Source: Hoeflea sp. BAL378 (GTDB lineage: Bacteria; Pseudomonadota; Alphaproteobacteria; Rhizobiales; Rhizobiaceae). From it: a stretch of DNA of 36,143 nt. The notes below the pieces were generated by a model. The model was given only the letters and a program-made list of their open reading frames with translations, was not told the origin of the DNA and searched no databases. This document shows, in pieces, positions 1 to 7,909 of the stretch (position 1 is the first letter of the stretch; each line of letters opens with the position of its first letter). The stretch is from positions 1-36,143 of the forward strand of contig NZ_JRJG01000079.1 in the NCBI RefSeq assembly GCF_000759435.1, read 5' to 3'. The position numbers were made by a program, and so were the translations under genes.

Positions 1-420
1 CGGCTCGAGGCCTGGCGCTCGCGTCTCGACCGCCACGCGCTGTCGCTGCAGGCGGTCCCGCGCCGCATCGCCGAGACGCAAACCCGCGGCCGCGACCGGC
101 TGACTGGCCTCGACCGCCGCGCCGACATCGCCCTAACCCAGATGCTGGGCCAGCGCCGCCGCGGGCTCGACGCCCAGGCGCGGATGCTGCAGTCGCTGTC
201 CTATCACTCTGTGCTCGGCCGCGGCTTCGCGGTGATCCGCGACGCGGACCGGACGGTGCTGTCGCGCGTGGCCCAGGTCGACGCCGGCAGCCTGCTCGCC
301 ATCGAATTCGCTGACGGCGAGATCGCGGCGCTGGCGCAAAGCACGGGCCAACCTGTCGCCGCGCAGAAGAAGCCATCCCGGGCCAAGCGCGGCGAACCCG
401 GCCAGGGCAGCCTGTTCTAG
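1..420 (+). CDS. xseA: Exodeoxyribonuclease VII large subunit, C-terminal part (partial)
   Basis: The reading frame is open from the first base and ends at TAG 418-420, giving 139 residues of the C-terminus. It has the arginine/leucine-rich helical region that forms the long coiled coil of XseA. After it comes the conserved tail 'LSYHSVLGRGFAVIRD' (about residues 65-80), a short beta segment and 'EFADGEIAAL'; this order is typical of the large subunit. Exonuclease VII degrades single-stranded DNA in both directions into oligonucleotides and works with the small subunit XseB in repair. The N-terminal OB-fold and catalytic core lie outside the window. The basic tail with 'QKKPSRAKR' ending in 'GQGSLF' is common in alphaproteobacterial XseA. 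Identification by family pattern; confidence high. Confidence 0.9.
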   Translation, partial: RLEAWRSRLDRHALSLQAVPRRIAETQTRGRDRLTGLDRRADIALTQMLGQRRRGLDAQARMLQSLSYHSVLGRGFAVIRDADRTVLSRVAQVDAGSLLAIEFADGEIAALAQSTGQPVAAQKKPSRAKRGEPGQGSLF

Positions 421-495
421 GGCAGCGGCGGCATCAATCCTCGTTCATTCTTTCCGGCCCAGGCTTAACTTGAGTTGTAGCCCCGGCAACGTTTG

Positions 496-510
496 GAACA
501 TATAAGGAAC
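496..510. promoter_or_regulatory. Putative LexA (SOS) box GAAC-N7-GAAC
   Basis: Two GAAC half-sites at 496-499 and 507-510 are separated by exactly seven bases (ATATAAG). Direct repeats GTTC-N7-GTTC, or the reverse complement GAAC-N7-GAAC, are the LexA operator described for alphaproteobacteria. The site overlaps the AAGGA ribosome-binding region and ends two bases before the ATG at 513, with possible -10-like CATATA at 499-504. Bound LexA would therefore block transcription of the repair operon downstream. The motif is seen directly; LexA binding is inference. Confidence 0.65.
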
Positions 511-512
511 AA

Positions 513-1748
513 ATGAGCGGAAAGACACTCGAATCAAAACTGGCGATTCTCAGCGACGCCGCCAAGTACGACGCCTCCTGCGCCTCTTCGGGATCGACGC
601 GACGCGACAGCCGCGACGGCAAGGGGCTGGGGTCGAACGAGGGGACCGGCATCTGCCATGCCTACGCGCCCGACGGGCGCTGCATCAGCCTGCTCAAGAT
701 CCTGATGACCAATTTCTGCATCTATGACTGCGCCTACTGCATCAACCGCGTCTCGTCGAACGTGGCCCGGGCCCGGTTCTCGGTCGACGAGGTTGTTCGC
801 CTGACGATCGATTTCTACCGGCGGAACTATATCGAGGGACTGTTCCTGTCCTCAGGCGTCATCCGGTCGCCGGATGCCACCATGGCCGACATGGTGCGGA
901 TCGCGCGCGATCTGCGCGAGAAGGAGAATTTTCGCGGCTACATCCACCTCAAGACCATCCCCGACGCAGCACCCGAGCTGATCGCCGAGGCGGGACGGCT
1001 GGCCGACAGGCTGTCGATCAATGTCGAGCTGCCGACCGATGCCAGCATGCAGGCCTTTGCCTCGGAAAAGAACCCGGGGCAGATCCGCCGGGCGATGGCG
1101 GACGTGCGGCTGCGCAAGGAAGCCGCCCGGGACGTGACCCACACCGGCCGCAAGGCGCCCCGTTTCGCGCCGGCGGGACAGTCGACCCAGATGATCGTCG
1201 GCGCCGACGGCTCCAACGACGCCGCGATCCTGGGCGAATCCACCCGGCTCTATTCGAGCTACCAGTTAAAAAGGGTCTATTATTCTGCCTTCTCGCCGAT
1301 TCCCGACAGCTCCTCGCGGCTGCCGCTGGTCTCGCCGCCGCTGGTGCGCGAACACAGGCTCTACCAGGCGGACTGGCTCTTGAGGTTCTACGGCTTCGAT
1401 CTCAAGGAGATCGTCAGCACCGCCAGGGACGGAAATCTCGATCTCGAACTCGATCCGAAACTGGCCTGGGCGCTGGCGAACCGGGCGGTGTTCCCGGTCG
1501 ACATCAACCGGGCCGACCGCGAGCTTCTGCTGCGGGTGCCGGGCTTCGGGGTGAAGACGGTCGACCGGATTTTGAGCACCCGCCCCTACCGGACCATCCG
1601 CTACGAAGACGTTGTGCGCATGGGCGGGATGATGAAGAAGGCGGGGCCGTTCGTGACCGCCCAGGGCTGGTCCTCCGGCGGGCTGATCGACACGGCGCGG
1701 CTCAGGAGCCGGTTCCTGCCGCCGCCGGTGCAATTGTCGCTGCTGTGA
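513..1748 (+). CDS. Radical SAM protein with C-terminal helix-hairpin-helix (putative DNA modification/repair)
   Basis: This 411-residue protein carries the radical SAM cluster motif C69-x3-C73-x2-C76 ('CIYDCAYC'), which binds a [4Fe-4S] cluster and cleaves S-adenosylmethionine to a 5'-deoxyadenosyl radical. Near residues 337-354 a helix-hairpin-helix ('LLLRVPGFGVKTVDRI') suggests non-specific DNA binding. The layout matches the family named 'putative DNA modification/repair radical SAM protein', which is almost always encoded beside the UdgX-type protein, as it is here. The start ATG has AAGGA five bases upstream. The stop overlaps the start of the next gene (TGATG), so the two are translationally coupled. 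A GAAC-N7-GAAC box overlaps its ribosome-binding site and suggests SOS control. The chemical reaction is not known; a role on damaged or modified bases is inference. Confidence 0.85.
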   Translation: MSGKTLESKLAILSDAAKYDASCASSGSTRRDSRDGKGLGSNEGTGICHAYAPDGRCISLLKILMTNFCIYDCAYCINRVSSNVARARFSVDEVVRLTIDFYRRNYIEGLFLSSGVIRSPDATMADMVRIARDLREKENFRGYIHLKTIPDAAPELIAEAGRLADRLSINVELPTDASMQAFASEKNPGQIRRAMADVRLRKEAARDVTHTGRKAPRFAPAGQSTQMIVGADGSNDAAILGESTRLYSSYQLKRVYYSAFSPIPDSSSRLPLVSPPLVREHRLYQADWLLRFYGFDLKEIVSTARDGNLDLELDPKLAWALANRAVFPVDINRADRELLLRVPGFGVKTVDRILSTRPYRTIRYEDVVRMGGMMKKAGPFVTAQGWSSGGLIDTARLRSRFLPPPVQLSLL

Positions 1749-3214
1749 TGCGGCACATCGTTATTCCGGATACAGGCACGGCGGCGGCCTGGCGCGAGGC
1801 GGCCCGCGCCTGTCTGATGCAAGGTCTTTCGCCCGCCGACATCGCCTGGGGCAGCGAAAGCAGCGAACGCGGCCTGTTCGAGGACCAGCCCGTTTCCTGC
1901 GCCGCGCCCGTCAGGATGACCGTGCCGCGCAGTTTCGTCGAACTTGCCGAAGCTGTCTGCTGGCATCGCGATGAGGATCGCTTCGCGCGGCTTTATGCAT
2001 TTCTCTGGCGATTGAAGGATGCGCCGCAGCTGATGTCCGACCGCGGCGACAGGGATCTGGCGCATCTGCGCGCCATGGAAAAATCCGTCCGCCGCTGTCA
2101 GCACAAGATGAAGGCCTTCGTCCGTTTCCGCGAAATCGGCAACCGCGACGATCCGCGGCGCAGCTTCGCGGCCTGGTTCGAGCCGACCCATCACACGCTC
2201 GAACCCACGGCGGATTTCTTCGTGCGTCGCTTCGCAGACATGGACTGGCGCATTGCAACACCGGACCTGACCGCGATCTTCGAACAGGGCGCGCTGCGCC
2301 TTGCCCCCGGTCATCCCAAGCCGGCGCTGCCCGATGACAGCAGCGAGGCGCTGTGGCTCACCTATTTCCGCAGCATCTTCAACCCGGCCCGGCTGAAAGT
2401 GCAGGCCATGACCTCGGAGATGCCGAAGAAATACTGGAAGAACCTGCCCGAGGCCGCGACCATTGCCGATCTCATCGCCACCGCCCCGGCCCGCGCCCGG
2501 GCGATGGCCGAGGCGGCGCCGACCCTGCCGCCGATGCGCGCAGAAAAGGCGCGGCTGCAACTCGCCGCGCATGAGTCGGCCTGGAGCGGACCGACAGAGG
2601 CGCTTCCGTCGGCCATTCGCGCCTGCACCCGCTGCCCGCTGCACAGAACGGCGACCCAGGCGGTGCCCGGCGCCGGTCGGCTGGACGCGGATCTGATGAT
2701 CGTCGGCGAACAGCCCGGCGACCAGGAGGATCTGGCCGGGCTCCCCTTCGTCGGTCCGGCCGGGCAATTGTTCGACAGGATCGCCCAGTTAGCGGGACTT
2801 GAAAGGTCGGAGGCGTTCGTCACAAATGCGGTCAAGCATTTCAAGTTCACGCCGCGCGGCAAAAGACGGCTGCACCAGAGGCCCAATTCGGGCGAGATCG
2901 AGCATTGCCGCGGATGGCTGGATGCCGAGCGCAGGCTGGTGCAGCCGAAACTGACCCTCGCCCTCGGCGCCACCGCCGCGGAAGCGCTCACCGGATCGGG
3001 CGCCGGCATCCTCGCCCGGCGCGGCACGGTAGAACAGCTTGCCGACGGCACGCCGGTGCTGGTGGCGGTTCATCCGTCCTATCTGCTGCGCCTGCCCGAT
3101 CCGGTGGAGCGGGAGAGGCAGACCCGTCTGTTTGAAGAGGATCTTCGTCTTGCTGCGGACATGGTCCGGCGGCTGAGAGCTGAGGCCGGTGCGATCCGGG
3201 CTGCTTCGACCTGA
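1745..3214 (+). CDS. udgX: DUF4130-UdgX fusion, uracil-DNA cross-linking glycosylase homologue
   Basis: This is a 489-residue two-part protein. Residues about 1-260 match the DUF4130 'probable DNA metabolism' domain (for example 'RLYAFLWRLK', 'MEKSVRRCQHKMKAFVRFRE', 'MPKKYWKNLPE'). Residues about 285-489 are a UdgX-type uracil-DNA glycosylase domain. It has C294-x2-C297 for the Fe-S cluster, motif 'GEQPGDQED' (321-329), the R-loop 'GKRRLHQRP' with His377, C388, and 'VHPSYLLR' (His443). In Mycobacterium smegmatis UdgX the histidine of KRRIH forms a covalent bond to the uracil-site sugar, so this protein should lock onto uracil in DNA. His365 sits where family 4 enzymes have a third cluster cysteine. 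Either GTG 1745 or ATG 1748 can start; both overlap the upstream stop. The fused arrangement and the radical SAM partner are known as a conserved pair. Confidence 0.9.
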   Translation: MMRHIVIPDTGTAAAWREAARACLMQGLSPADIAWGSESSERGLFEDQPVSCAAPVRMTVPRSFVELAEAVCWHRDEDRFARLYAFLWRLKDAPQLMSDRGDRDLAHLRAMEKSVRRCQHKMKAFVRFREIGNRDDPRRSFAAWFEPTHHTLEPTADFFVRRFADMDWRIATPDLTAIFEQGALRLAPGHPKPALPDDSSEALWLTYFRSIFNPARLKVQAMTSEMPKKYWKNLPEAATIADLIATAPARARAMAEAAPTLPPMRAEKARLQLAAHESAWSGPTEALPSAIRACTRCPLHRTATQAVPGAGRLDADLMIVGEQPGDQEDLAGLPFVGPAGQLFDRIAQLAGLERSEAFVTNAVKHFKFTPRGKRRLHQRPNSGEIEHCRGWLDAERRLVQPKLTLALGATAAEALTGSGAGILARRGTVEQLADGTPVLVAVHPSYLLRLPDPVERERQTRLFEEDLRLAADMVRRLRAEAGAIRAAST

Positions 3215-3274
3215 GCCTCGAGCCGGTACCCTTCACCGGTTGCGCCTACTCGGGAACAGTCAGCGACTTCCCAC

Positions 3275-3748
3275 TCACGCGCCAAGCGCGGCAATAATGG
3301 CCTTCATAGCGCGCGCGGCATCGTTGGGATCCAGCCGCAATTGAAGGCCGCGCTGGCCGGCATTGATGAACACGTAGGGTTCCGAAAGCGCCGCCCGTTC
3401 AATGGCGGTAGGGACGGCCTTCTTCTGGCCGAAGGGGCTGATTCCGCCGACATGATAGCCGGTCACGCGTTCGGCTTCGGCCGGCTTCATCATCGCGGCC
3501 GATTTTCCGCCGAGCGCTACGGCCAGCTTCTTCATGCTGACTTCGCGGTCGGAGGGCAGCACGACGCAGACCGGTCTCCCGTCGAGTTCCGCCATCAATG
3601 TCTTGAGCACAAGCGACGGCGGTTCGCCCAGAGCTTCGGCGGCCTGCAAACCAATGCTGTCGGCGTCCGGATCGTATTCGTAGGCATGAACGGAGAAGGC
3701 GATGCCCAAGTTTGCAAGGAACTGGGTGGCGCGGGTTGTCTTCGCCAT
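3275..3748 (-). CDS. ybaK: YbaK/EbsC-type Cys-tRNA deacylase
   Basis: This 157-residue single-domain protein belongs to the YbaK/ProRS-editing fold. It hydrolyses Cys-tRNA(Pro), and in some hosts Cys-tRNA(Cys), as a trans-editing factor in the cytoplasm. Diagnostic parts are 'EPPSLVLKTLMAELDG' with Lys49 at the position of the essential lysine of Haemophilus YbaK, 'PSDREVSMKKLA', and 'GYHVGGISPFGQKK' near residues 97-110 which shapes the pocket. Length matches the family (about 155-160). The ATG at 3748 lies 11 bases after the stop of the upstream ArsC-like gene, so the two form one operon on the minus strand. It converges on udgX, with only 60 bases between the stops. Confidence high for family. 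Confidence 0.9.
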   Translation of the reverse strand: MAKTTRATQFLANLGIAFSVHAYEYDPDADSIGLQAAEALGEPPSLVLKTLMAELDGRPVCVVLPSDREVSMKKLAVALGGKSAAMMKPAEAERVTGYHVGGISPFGQKKAVPTAIERAALSEPYVFINAGQRGLQLRLDPNDAARAMKAIIAALGA

Positions 3749-3759
3749 CTCGGCTCCCC

Positions 3760-4107
3760 TCAGGCGAAGAACCGCTCATAGATGTCCGGCTTGAAGCCGA
3801 TGAGCAGCCGGCCGTCCGCCTCGAGCACCGGGCGCTTGATCATCGAGGGCTGCGCCAGCATCAGCGCGATGGCCTTGCCGGCGTCGAGGTCCTGCTTCTG
3901 AGCGTCATCAAGCTTGCGGAAGGTGGTGCCGGCGCGGTTGAGAACGGTCTCCCAGCCGGCCTCGTCGCACCAGCGCTGAAGATGCGCCCGGTCGATGCCC
4001 GACACCTTGTAGTCGTGGAAGGCCGCGTCGACGCCATGCTCCGCAAGCCAGGCCCGCGCCTTCTTCATCGTGTCGCAGTTCTTGATGCCATAGATGGTGA
4101 CGGTCAT
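3760..4107 (-). CDS. ArsC/YffB-family glutaredoxin-like reductase
   Basis: From the ATG at 4107 this is a 115-residue protein starting 'MTVTIYGIKNCDTMKKA', the usual N-terminus of the YffB/Spx/MgsR branch of the ArsC family. Cys11 (in 'KNCDTMKKA') is the conserved reactive cysteine, and 'MIKRPVLEADGRLLIGF' near residue 88-104 is the family signature with Arg in the anion pocket. A longer frame reaches back to 4161, but the extra 18 residues are arginine/serine-rich and do not look like the fold. YffB-type proteins are thiol reductases of uncertain substrate; arsenate reduction is not supported because there is no ars context. It leads the ybaK gene in a two-gene operon. Confidence 0.85.
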   Translation of the reverse strand: MTVTIYGIKNCDTMKKARAWLAEHGVDAAFHDYKVSGIDRAHLQRWCDEAGWETVLNRAGTTFRKLDDAQKQDLDAGKAIALMLAQPSMIKRPVLEADGRLLIGFKPDIYERFFA

Positions 4108-4237
4108 GTCCGGCCTTTCACTCCTGTCCGACGCACTGCGTCGGTGCCGATGGTTCGGCATAGCAGCCTATCTCCGATCGGAATCGCTTGGAAGCCTCTC
4201 CCGACCCGGTCCCGGACGCGGCTTGCCGTCCCGCCGC

Positions 4238-4855
4238 TCAGGCAAGCACCTTGTGCCCGAGCTGCATGTCGAGCCTGCCCACGAAGCTCTCCATGCTGGT
4301 TTCACCGAGGTCGACCTTCTTGGCGCCGCCGCCGGCGATCACGGTGACGTCCGCAAAGCCGAGTACCTTCAGGATCATCCCGAGATACTGGGTGGCGATG
4401 TCGCGGTCCCGGATCGGCGAGCCCTCGCCATATTCGCCGCCCGAGGCGATCAGCAGTGTCGCCTTCTTTCCGGTGACCAGGCCGCGGCCGTCATGGCCGA
4501 GGGTCAGGCCCTTGCGCACGATGTGATCGATCCACGCCTTGAGCGCGGCGGGGATGTTGAAATTGTAGACCGGAGTGGCGATGACGAGTTCGTCGCACTG
4601 CAGGAGTTCCCGGACGAGCCTATCGGAGAGCGCCAGTTGCGCCTTCATCTCCGGCGTCTGCGCGTCGGGTGACGTGAAATAGGCTTCAAGCCAGGGCCTC
4701 GTCACATGGGGCAGGGCCTGTTCGGCAAGATCGCGGGTGACGATCCTGTGGTGCGGGTTGAGCGCCTGCCATTCGGCAAGGTAGCGTCGCGTCATGTTGC
4801 GCGACACCGAGGCGTCGCCGCGCGGACTGGTTTCGACAATAAGAAGTCTTGTCAT
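4238..4855 (-). CDS. azoR: FMN-dependent NADH:quinone/azo oxidoreductase
   Basis: This 205-residue flavodoxin-like protein begins '[22 protein letters not shown]', the phosphate-binding loop for FMN. It also has '[25 protein letters not shown]' near residues 95-119 and '[13 protein letters not shown]', all typical of AzoR/AcpD. The enzyme is a cytoplasmic homodimer that reduces quinones and azo compounds by two-electron transfer from NAD(P)H, protecting against quinone and thiol stress. Length equals that of the family (about 200). It is transcribed divergently from a LysR gene that starts 108 bases away, so that regulator is the likely controller. Physiological substrate cannot be told from sequence. 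Confidence 0.9.
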   Translation of the reverse strand: MTRLLIVETSPRGDASVSRNMTRRYLAEWQALNPHHRIVTRDLAEQALPHVTRPWLEAYFTSPDAQTPEMKAQLALSDRLVRELLQCDELVIATPVYNFNIPAALKAWIDHIVRKGLTLGHDGRGLVTGKKATLLIASGGEYGEGSPIRDRDIATQYLGMILKVLGFADVTVIAGGGAKKVDLGETSMESFVGRLDMQLGHKVLA

Positions 4856-4942
4856 GCTGCTTTCCTTTTCCTGCCTGGAGTATGAAGGCGAGGCTAGGAC
4901 TTCCAGCTCTCCTGCGGGAGTGATATAAATCCGATAATCTCC

Positions 4943-4957
4943 ATCACTTCAGGTGAT
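4943..4957. promoter_or_regulatory. Putative LysR-type box (T-N11-A) between azoR and lysR
   Basis: The 15-base element ATCAC-TTCAG-GTGAT is a perfect interrupted palindrome with the T-N11-A spacing typical of LysR-family binding sites. It ends six bases before the GTG start of the LysR gene, so it would suit autorepression as well as control of azoR. The palindrome is seen directly; which protein binds is inference. Confidence 0.5.
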
Positions 4958-4963
4958 AGTCCC

Positions 4964-5863
4964 GTGATTTCATCGTTGAGCCTTGACCAACTGCGCGTGC
5001 TGGTGGCGATCGCCGACACCGGCAGTTTTTCCGCGGCCGGCCGCGCTTTGCGCCGGGTCCAGTCCGCCATCAGCCAGACGGTGGCGACACTGGAGGCGTC
5101 CCAGGGGGTGACGCTGTTCGACCGCAGCGGTCACCGGCCGGTGCTCACGGAGACGGGCCGGGTGCTCGTGCAGCAGGCGCGAATGGTGCTCGCGAGCGCC
5201 GCCCGTTTCGAGGCCGTGGCCGCGGGATCGCGTCAAGGCATGGAGGCGGAGCTGGCGCTGGCCATCGACCCGCTGGTCCCCACCGCGCCCCTGATCGGCA
5301 GCCTTCGCGCGCTGCACGAGACCCATCCGCAATTGCAGGTCAGCTTCTCGACCGAAGGGCTTGGAGGCGCGCTCCGCCGGTTGCGCGCGGGCGACGTGTC
5401 GCTGGCGCTTTGCCTGCTGCTGCCCGACGTGCCGGAGGATGTGATGGCGACGCCGCTGATCCGGATCAGCCTCTTGCCCGTGGCTGCCGCAACCCATCCG
5501 CTGGCGAGGCTCGGCCGTCCGGCGACCCGCGTCGATCTGGAGAGCCATGTGCAACTGGTCCTCGCCGACCCGGCGGGCCGGGACGGACCGAACTACGGGC
5601 TGACCGGCTCGGCTCCGTGGCGGTTCGTCGATCTTGGACGGCGACTGGATTTCCTGCTGGCGGGTTTCGGCTGGTGCCGCATGCCCGGGCATCTCGTCAG
5701 GGAGCACCTGGAGGCCGGGAGCCTGGTCAGGCTCGCGCTCGATGACGATACCAGGGGGACAGCAGATCCGCTGACGATTTACGCGGCGCATCTCGCCGAC
5801 CGGGTGCCGGGCCCGGCGGGCCGCTGGCTTCTGGGCGACCTGGCGGCGCGATTGGCGAACTGA
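4964..5863 (+). CDS. LysR-family transcriptional regulator (divergent to azoR)
   Basis: This 299-residue protein has the LysR winged helix-turn-helix at residues about 5-64 ('LSLDQLRVLVAIADTGSFSAAGRALRRVQ..ISQTVATLE'). A periplasmic-binding-like effector domain follows to the end. The start is GTG; the near-perfect family N-terminus 'SLDQLRVLVAIAD' supports it. It is divergent to azoR and probably regulates it in response to quinones or similar electrophiles, as other LysR regulators beside azoreductases do. The T-N11-A palindrome just upstream of its start is a likely site for its own binding. Specific inducer unknown. Confidence 0.9.
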   Translation: MISSLSLDQLRVLVAIADTGSFSAAGRALRRVQSAISQTVATLEASQGVTLFDRSGHRPVLTETGRVLVQQARMVLASAARFEAVAAGSRQGMEAELALAIDPLVPTAPLIGSLRALHETHPQLQVSFSTEGLGGALRRLRAGDVSLALCLLLPDVPEDVMATPLIRISLLPVAAATHPLARLGRPATRVDLESHVQLVLADPAGRDGPNYGLTGSAPWRFVDLGRRLDFLLAGFGWCRMPGHLVREHLEAGSLVRLALDDDTRGTADPLTIYAAHLADRVPGPAGRWLLGDLAARLAN

Positions 5864-5946
5864 GCCGCCCCGTCCCGGGATGGGTCCTGGGGAAGTGCCG
5901 GACAGGTGCGAACCGTCCGGCGCCCGGAAGGATCGCTGCCTCTGCC

Positions 5947-6987
5947 CTATCGGGATCCTTCGACGCTTGCCACCGTGTCGCGGATGGTCGTCGCCGCCGG
6001 CCTCGGCGCCCAGCCAAGGTCCCGGAGCGCTTTGGCGTTCGAGACAGGACGATACTTGCCGAGTTCGAACAGGCGGGATCGGGTGACCGGGTCGAACAGG
6101 GCGGACAGCCGCACCAGCCAGTCGGGCAGCCTTCGCCGAGGAACGCGTTGTGCCGAGGATGGGCATTCTTGCCGGATGGTTTCGGCGATGTCGGCCATCC
6201 AGAGCACCGGGCCCGAGGCGATATAGCGCTGTCCCGCCGCGGCCTCTGCCGTCAGCGCACGGACATGAAGATCGGCGACGTCGCGCACGTCGACAACAGG
6301 AAAACTGATGCGCGGCAAGCCGGGCAAGGATCCATCGATCAGCTTCGCGACAATCTGAGCCGAAGCTGACCGGTGCCTGCCGATTGCCGGGCCAAGGATC
6401 GCGCCGGGGCAAATGGTGACCAGTTCTACCCCGTCCGGATGCTCTGCATGCCATGCCCATGCCGCGCGTTCGGCGGCGATCTTGGAGCGTTCATAGGCGG
6501 AGGTGTCGGTCGGATCGGGGACAGACCAATCCTCCTCCGTGAACGGCTCCTGCCGGCTGCCGCTGCCGTAACTGATGGCCGCCAACGACGATGTCATGAC
6601 GACGCGCCGCGCCCCCTGGCGGGCGGCGGCGCGCAGGATCCGAAGCGTTCCTTCGCGGGCCGGGCGAACAAGCTCGTCATCCTTCTTCGGACTGGTCGCC
6701 GGAAGCGGAGAGGCGATGTGCAAGACGTAGGAGCATCCGGCCATGGCCTGGTCCCACTCCTCGTCGGCGTTGAGATCGGCCTGCGCAAATTCGAGCCGGT
6801 CGACATTCGCGACGCTCGCCAGTTCGGACGAGATCCGGGGCGCCTTGGCACTATCCCTGAGGGTGGTCCTGACCCGCCATCCGGCGTTCAGCAACGCGAC
6901 GATGCAGAAGCTCGCGACATAGCCGGAGCCGCCCGTGACGAGCACGATCTCCCGGGCGGCGTCCGGGGCATTTTCTCCCGCGCTCAT
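5947..6987 (-). CDS. Extended SDR, dihydroflavonol-4-reductase-like aldehyde reductase
   Basis: This 346-residue NAD(P)-dependent oxidoreductase has the Rossmann motif 'TGGSGYVA' at 18-25 and catalytic Tyr165-x3-Lys169 ('SAYERSKIAAE'). A conserved 'CPGAILGP' follows, as in dihydroflavonol reductase/cinnamoyl-CoA reductase-like enzymes. Members reduce aldehydes and ketones such as methylglyoxal or lactaldehyde; the substrate here is unknown. Its ATG overlaps the stop of the upstream SDR gene by four bases (ATGA), so both are in one operon under the TetR operator at 7859-7891. The N-terminal 12 residues before the Rossmann strand are a short extension. Confidence 0.85.
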   Translation of the reverse strand: MSAGENAPDAAREIVLVTGGSGYVASFCIVALLNAGWRVRTTLRDSAKAPRISSELASVANVDRLEFAQADLNADEEWDQAMAGCSYVLHIASPLPATSPKKDDELVRPAREGTLRILRAAARQGARRVVMTSSLAAISYGSGSRQEPFTEEDWSVPDPTDTSAYERSKIAAERAAWAWHAEHPDGVELVTICPGAILGPAIGRHRSASAQIVAKLIDGSLPGLPRISFPVVDVRDVADLHVRALTAEAAAGQRYIASGPVLWMADIAETIRQECPSSAQRVPRRRLPDWLVRLSALFDPVTRSRLFELGKYRPVSNAKALRDLGWAPRPAATTIRDTVASVEGSR

Positions 6988-7844
6988 TTGGCCGCGCCTG
7001 GCGCGGCGAGGTCCCGCAGCGCCGCGATGCTGCGCTGCTCGTAGGTTCCGAGCGCGTCGCGTCCCCTGAGGCTCGCGCTAAGCCTGGTGTCGCGCCCGAC
7101 CGGAACGAACAGCGGGGTTCGCGGATCGGTGGCTGCGTCATAGATCGTGTCGGCGACCGTCGCCGCGTCCCCGATCCAGCCATCTCGGTATAGGGTGCTG
7201 CCGAGGAACTCGGCCCGTTCGGAAATGACGGCCCAATAGGGCGAATCCGGCCCGTAGCCCGGCGTCACCGGAGACTTGTCGCGAATATCGGTGGCCGTGA
7301 GGCCGGGTTCGACGACGGCAACGCGCACGTTGAAGGGGCGGAGTTCGTAGAACAACGCCTCGCTGACCGCTTCGAGCGCGTGCTTGCTGGCGGAATAGAG
7401 ACCCTGACCGACATCGGACGCGAAGCCGAGCCCCGAGGACACGTTCACGATCACGCCGTTGCCCCGTTCCCGAAAGTAGGGAACGAGCGACCGCATGATG
7501 CGGAGCGGCGCGACGAGATTGGTCTCGAAGGTCAGGTCGATGCTGGCGTCGTCGGACAGCTCGATGGGGCCGAATGTTCCCACGGCCGCATTGTTGACGA
7601 TGACGTCGGGAACGCCGGAGGAGATGACCTTCGCCAGAGCCTCATCGGTCGCCGCGCGATCCTGGAGGTCAAACACCGCATACCGGGCCGTGAGCCCCTC
7701 GGCAGCGAGGTGCTTCTCGAGTTCCGTGGCCCGCTCTTTCGAGCGGACCGCCGCCGTCACAGTCCAGCCCGCCGTGGCGAACCGCCTGAGGGTTGCCAGG
7801 CCGATGCCCGAGCGCGCTCCCGTGATCAAGACTTTTCCAGCCAT
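6984..7844 (-). CDS. Classical SDR-family oxidoreductase
   Basis: From ATG 7844 this is 286 residues; a TTG at 7853 in frame would add three. It shows the cofactor motif 'TGARSGIGLA', the 'NNAAVG' motif, Ser of 'NVSSG' and the catalytic 'YSASK' (Tyr and Lys near residues 150-154). A C-terminal region with 'VVEPGLTATDI' also fits the family. It should reduce a carbonyl with NAD(P)H in the cytoplasm. It is first in a two-gene operon with the DFR-like gene and is divergent from a TetR regulator, with a 33-base palindrome between them. The arrangement suggests that the TetR protein represses both SDR genes until a carbonyl or phenolic ligand appears; the ligand is not known. Confidence 0.87.
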   Translation of the reverse strand: MAGKVLITGARSGIGLATLRRFATAGWTVTAAVRSKERATELEKHLAAEGLTARYAVFDLQDRAATDEALAKVISSGVPDVIVNNAAVGTFGPIELSDDASIDLTFETNLVAPLRIMRSLVPYFRERGNGVIVNVSSGLGFASDVGQGLYSASKHALEAVSEALFYELRPFNVRVAVVEPGLTATDIRDKSPVTPGYGPDSPYWAVISERAEFLGSTLYRDGWIGDAATVADTIYDAATDPRTPLFVPVGRDTRLSASLRGRDALGTYEQRSIAALRDLAAPGAAK

Positions 7845-7858
7845 TTTAGTCAATCCGT

Positions 7859-7891
7859 CCAGTGGTCAGATTGTTGCAATCTGACCACTGG
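7859..7891. promoter_or_regulatory. Perfect 33-base palindrome, likely TetR operator
   Basis: The arms CCAGTGGTCAGATTG (7859-7873) and its exact reverse complement (7877-7891) flank three bases TTG. It lies in the short gap between the start of the SDR gene (7844, or 7853) and the TetR start (7910), where a repressor would cover both divergent promoters. A TTGCAA at 7875-7880 could be a -35 element for the TetR gene. The perfect 15-base arms are directly visible; assignment to the adjacent TetR is inference. Confidence 0.75.
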
Positions 7892-7909
7892 TTGGTTTAT
7901 TGTCAAGCC

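Noticed and set aside
1601-2767. 388-residue minus-strand frame across the radical SAM/udgX junction
   Set aside because: Shadow of two well-supported plus-strand genes with low-complexity composition.
3223-3239. CCGGT-N7-ACCGG stem between convergent udgX and ybaK as a terminator
   Set aside because: Stem is only five pairs and no T-run follows on either strand, so a rho-independent terminator is not supported.
4970-6460. 496-residue open frame on the minus strand opposite the LysR gene and across the SDR gene
   Set aside because: It is a GC-rich shadow: arginine/proline/glycine-rich, no family similarity, and the other frames carry clear LysR and SDR motifs.
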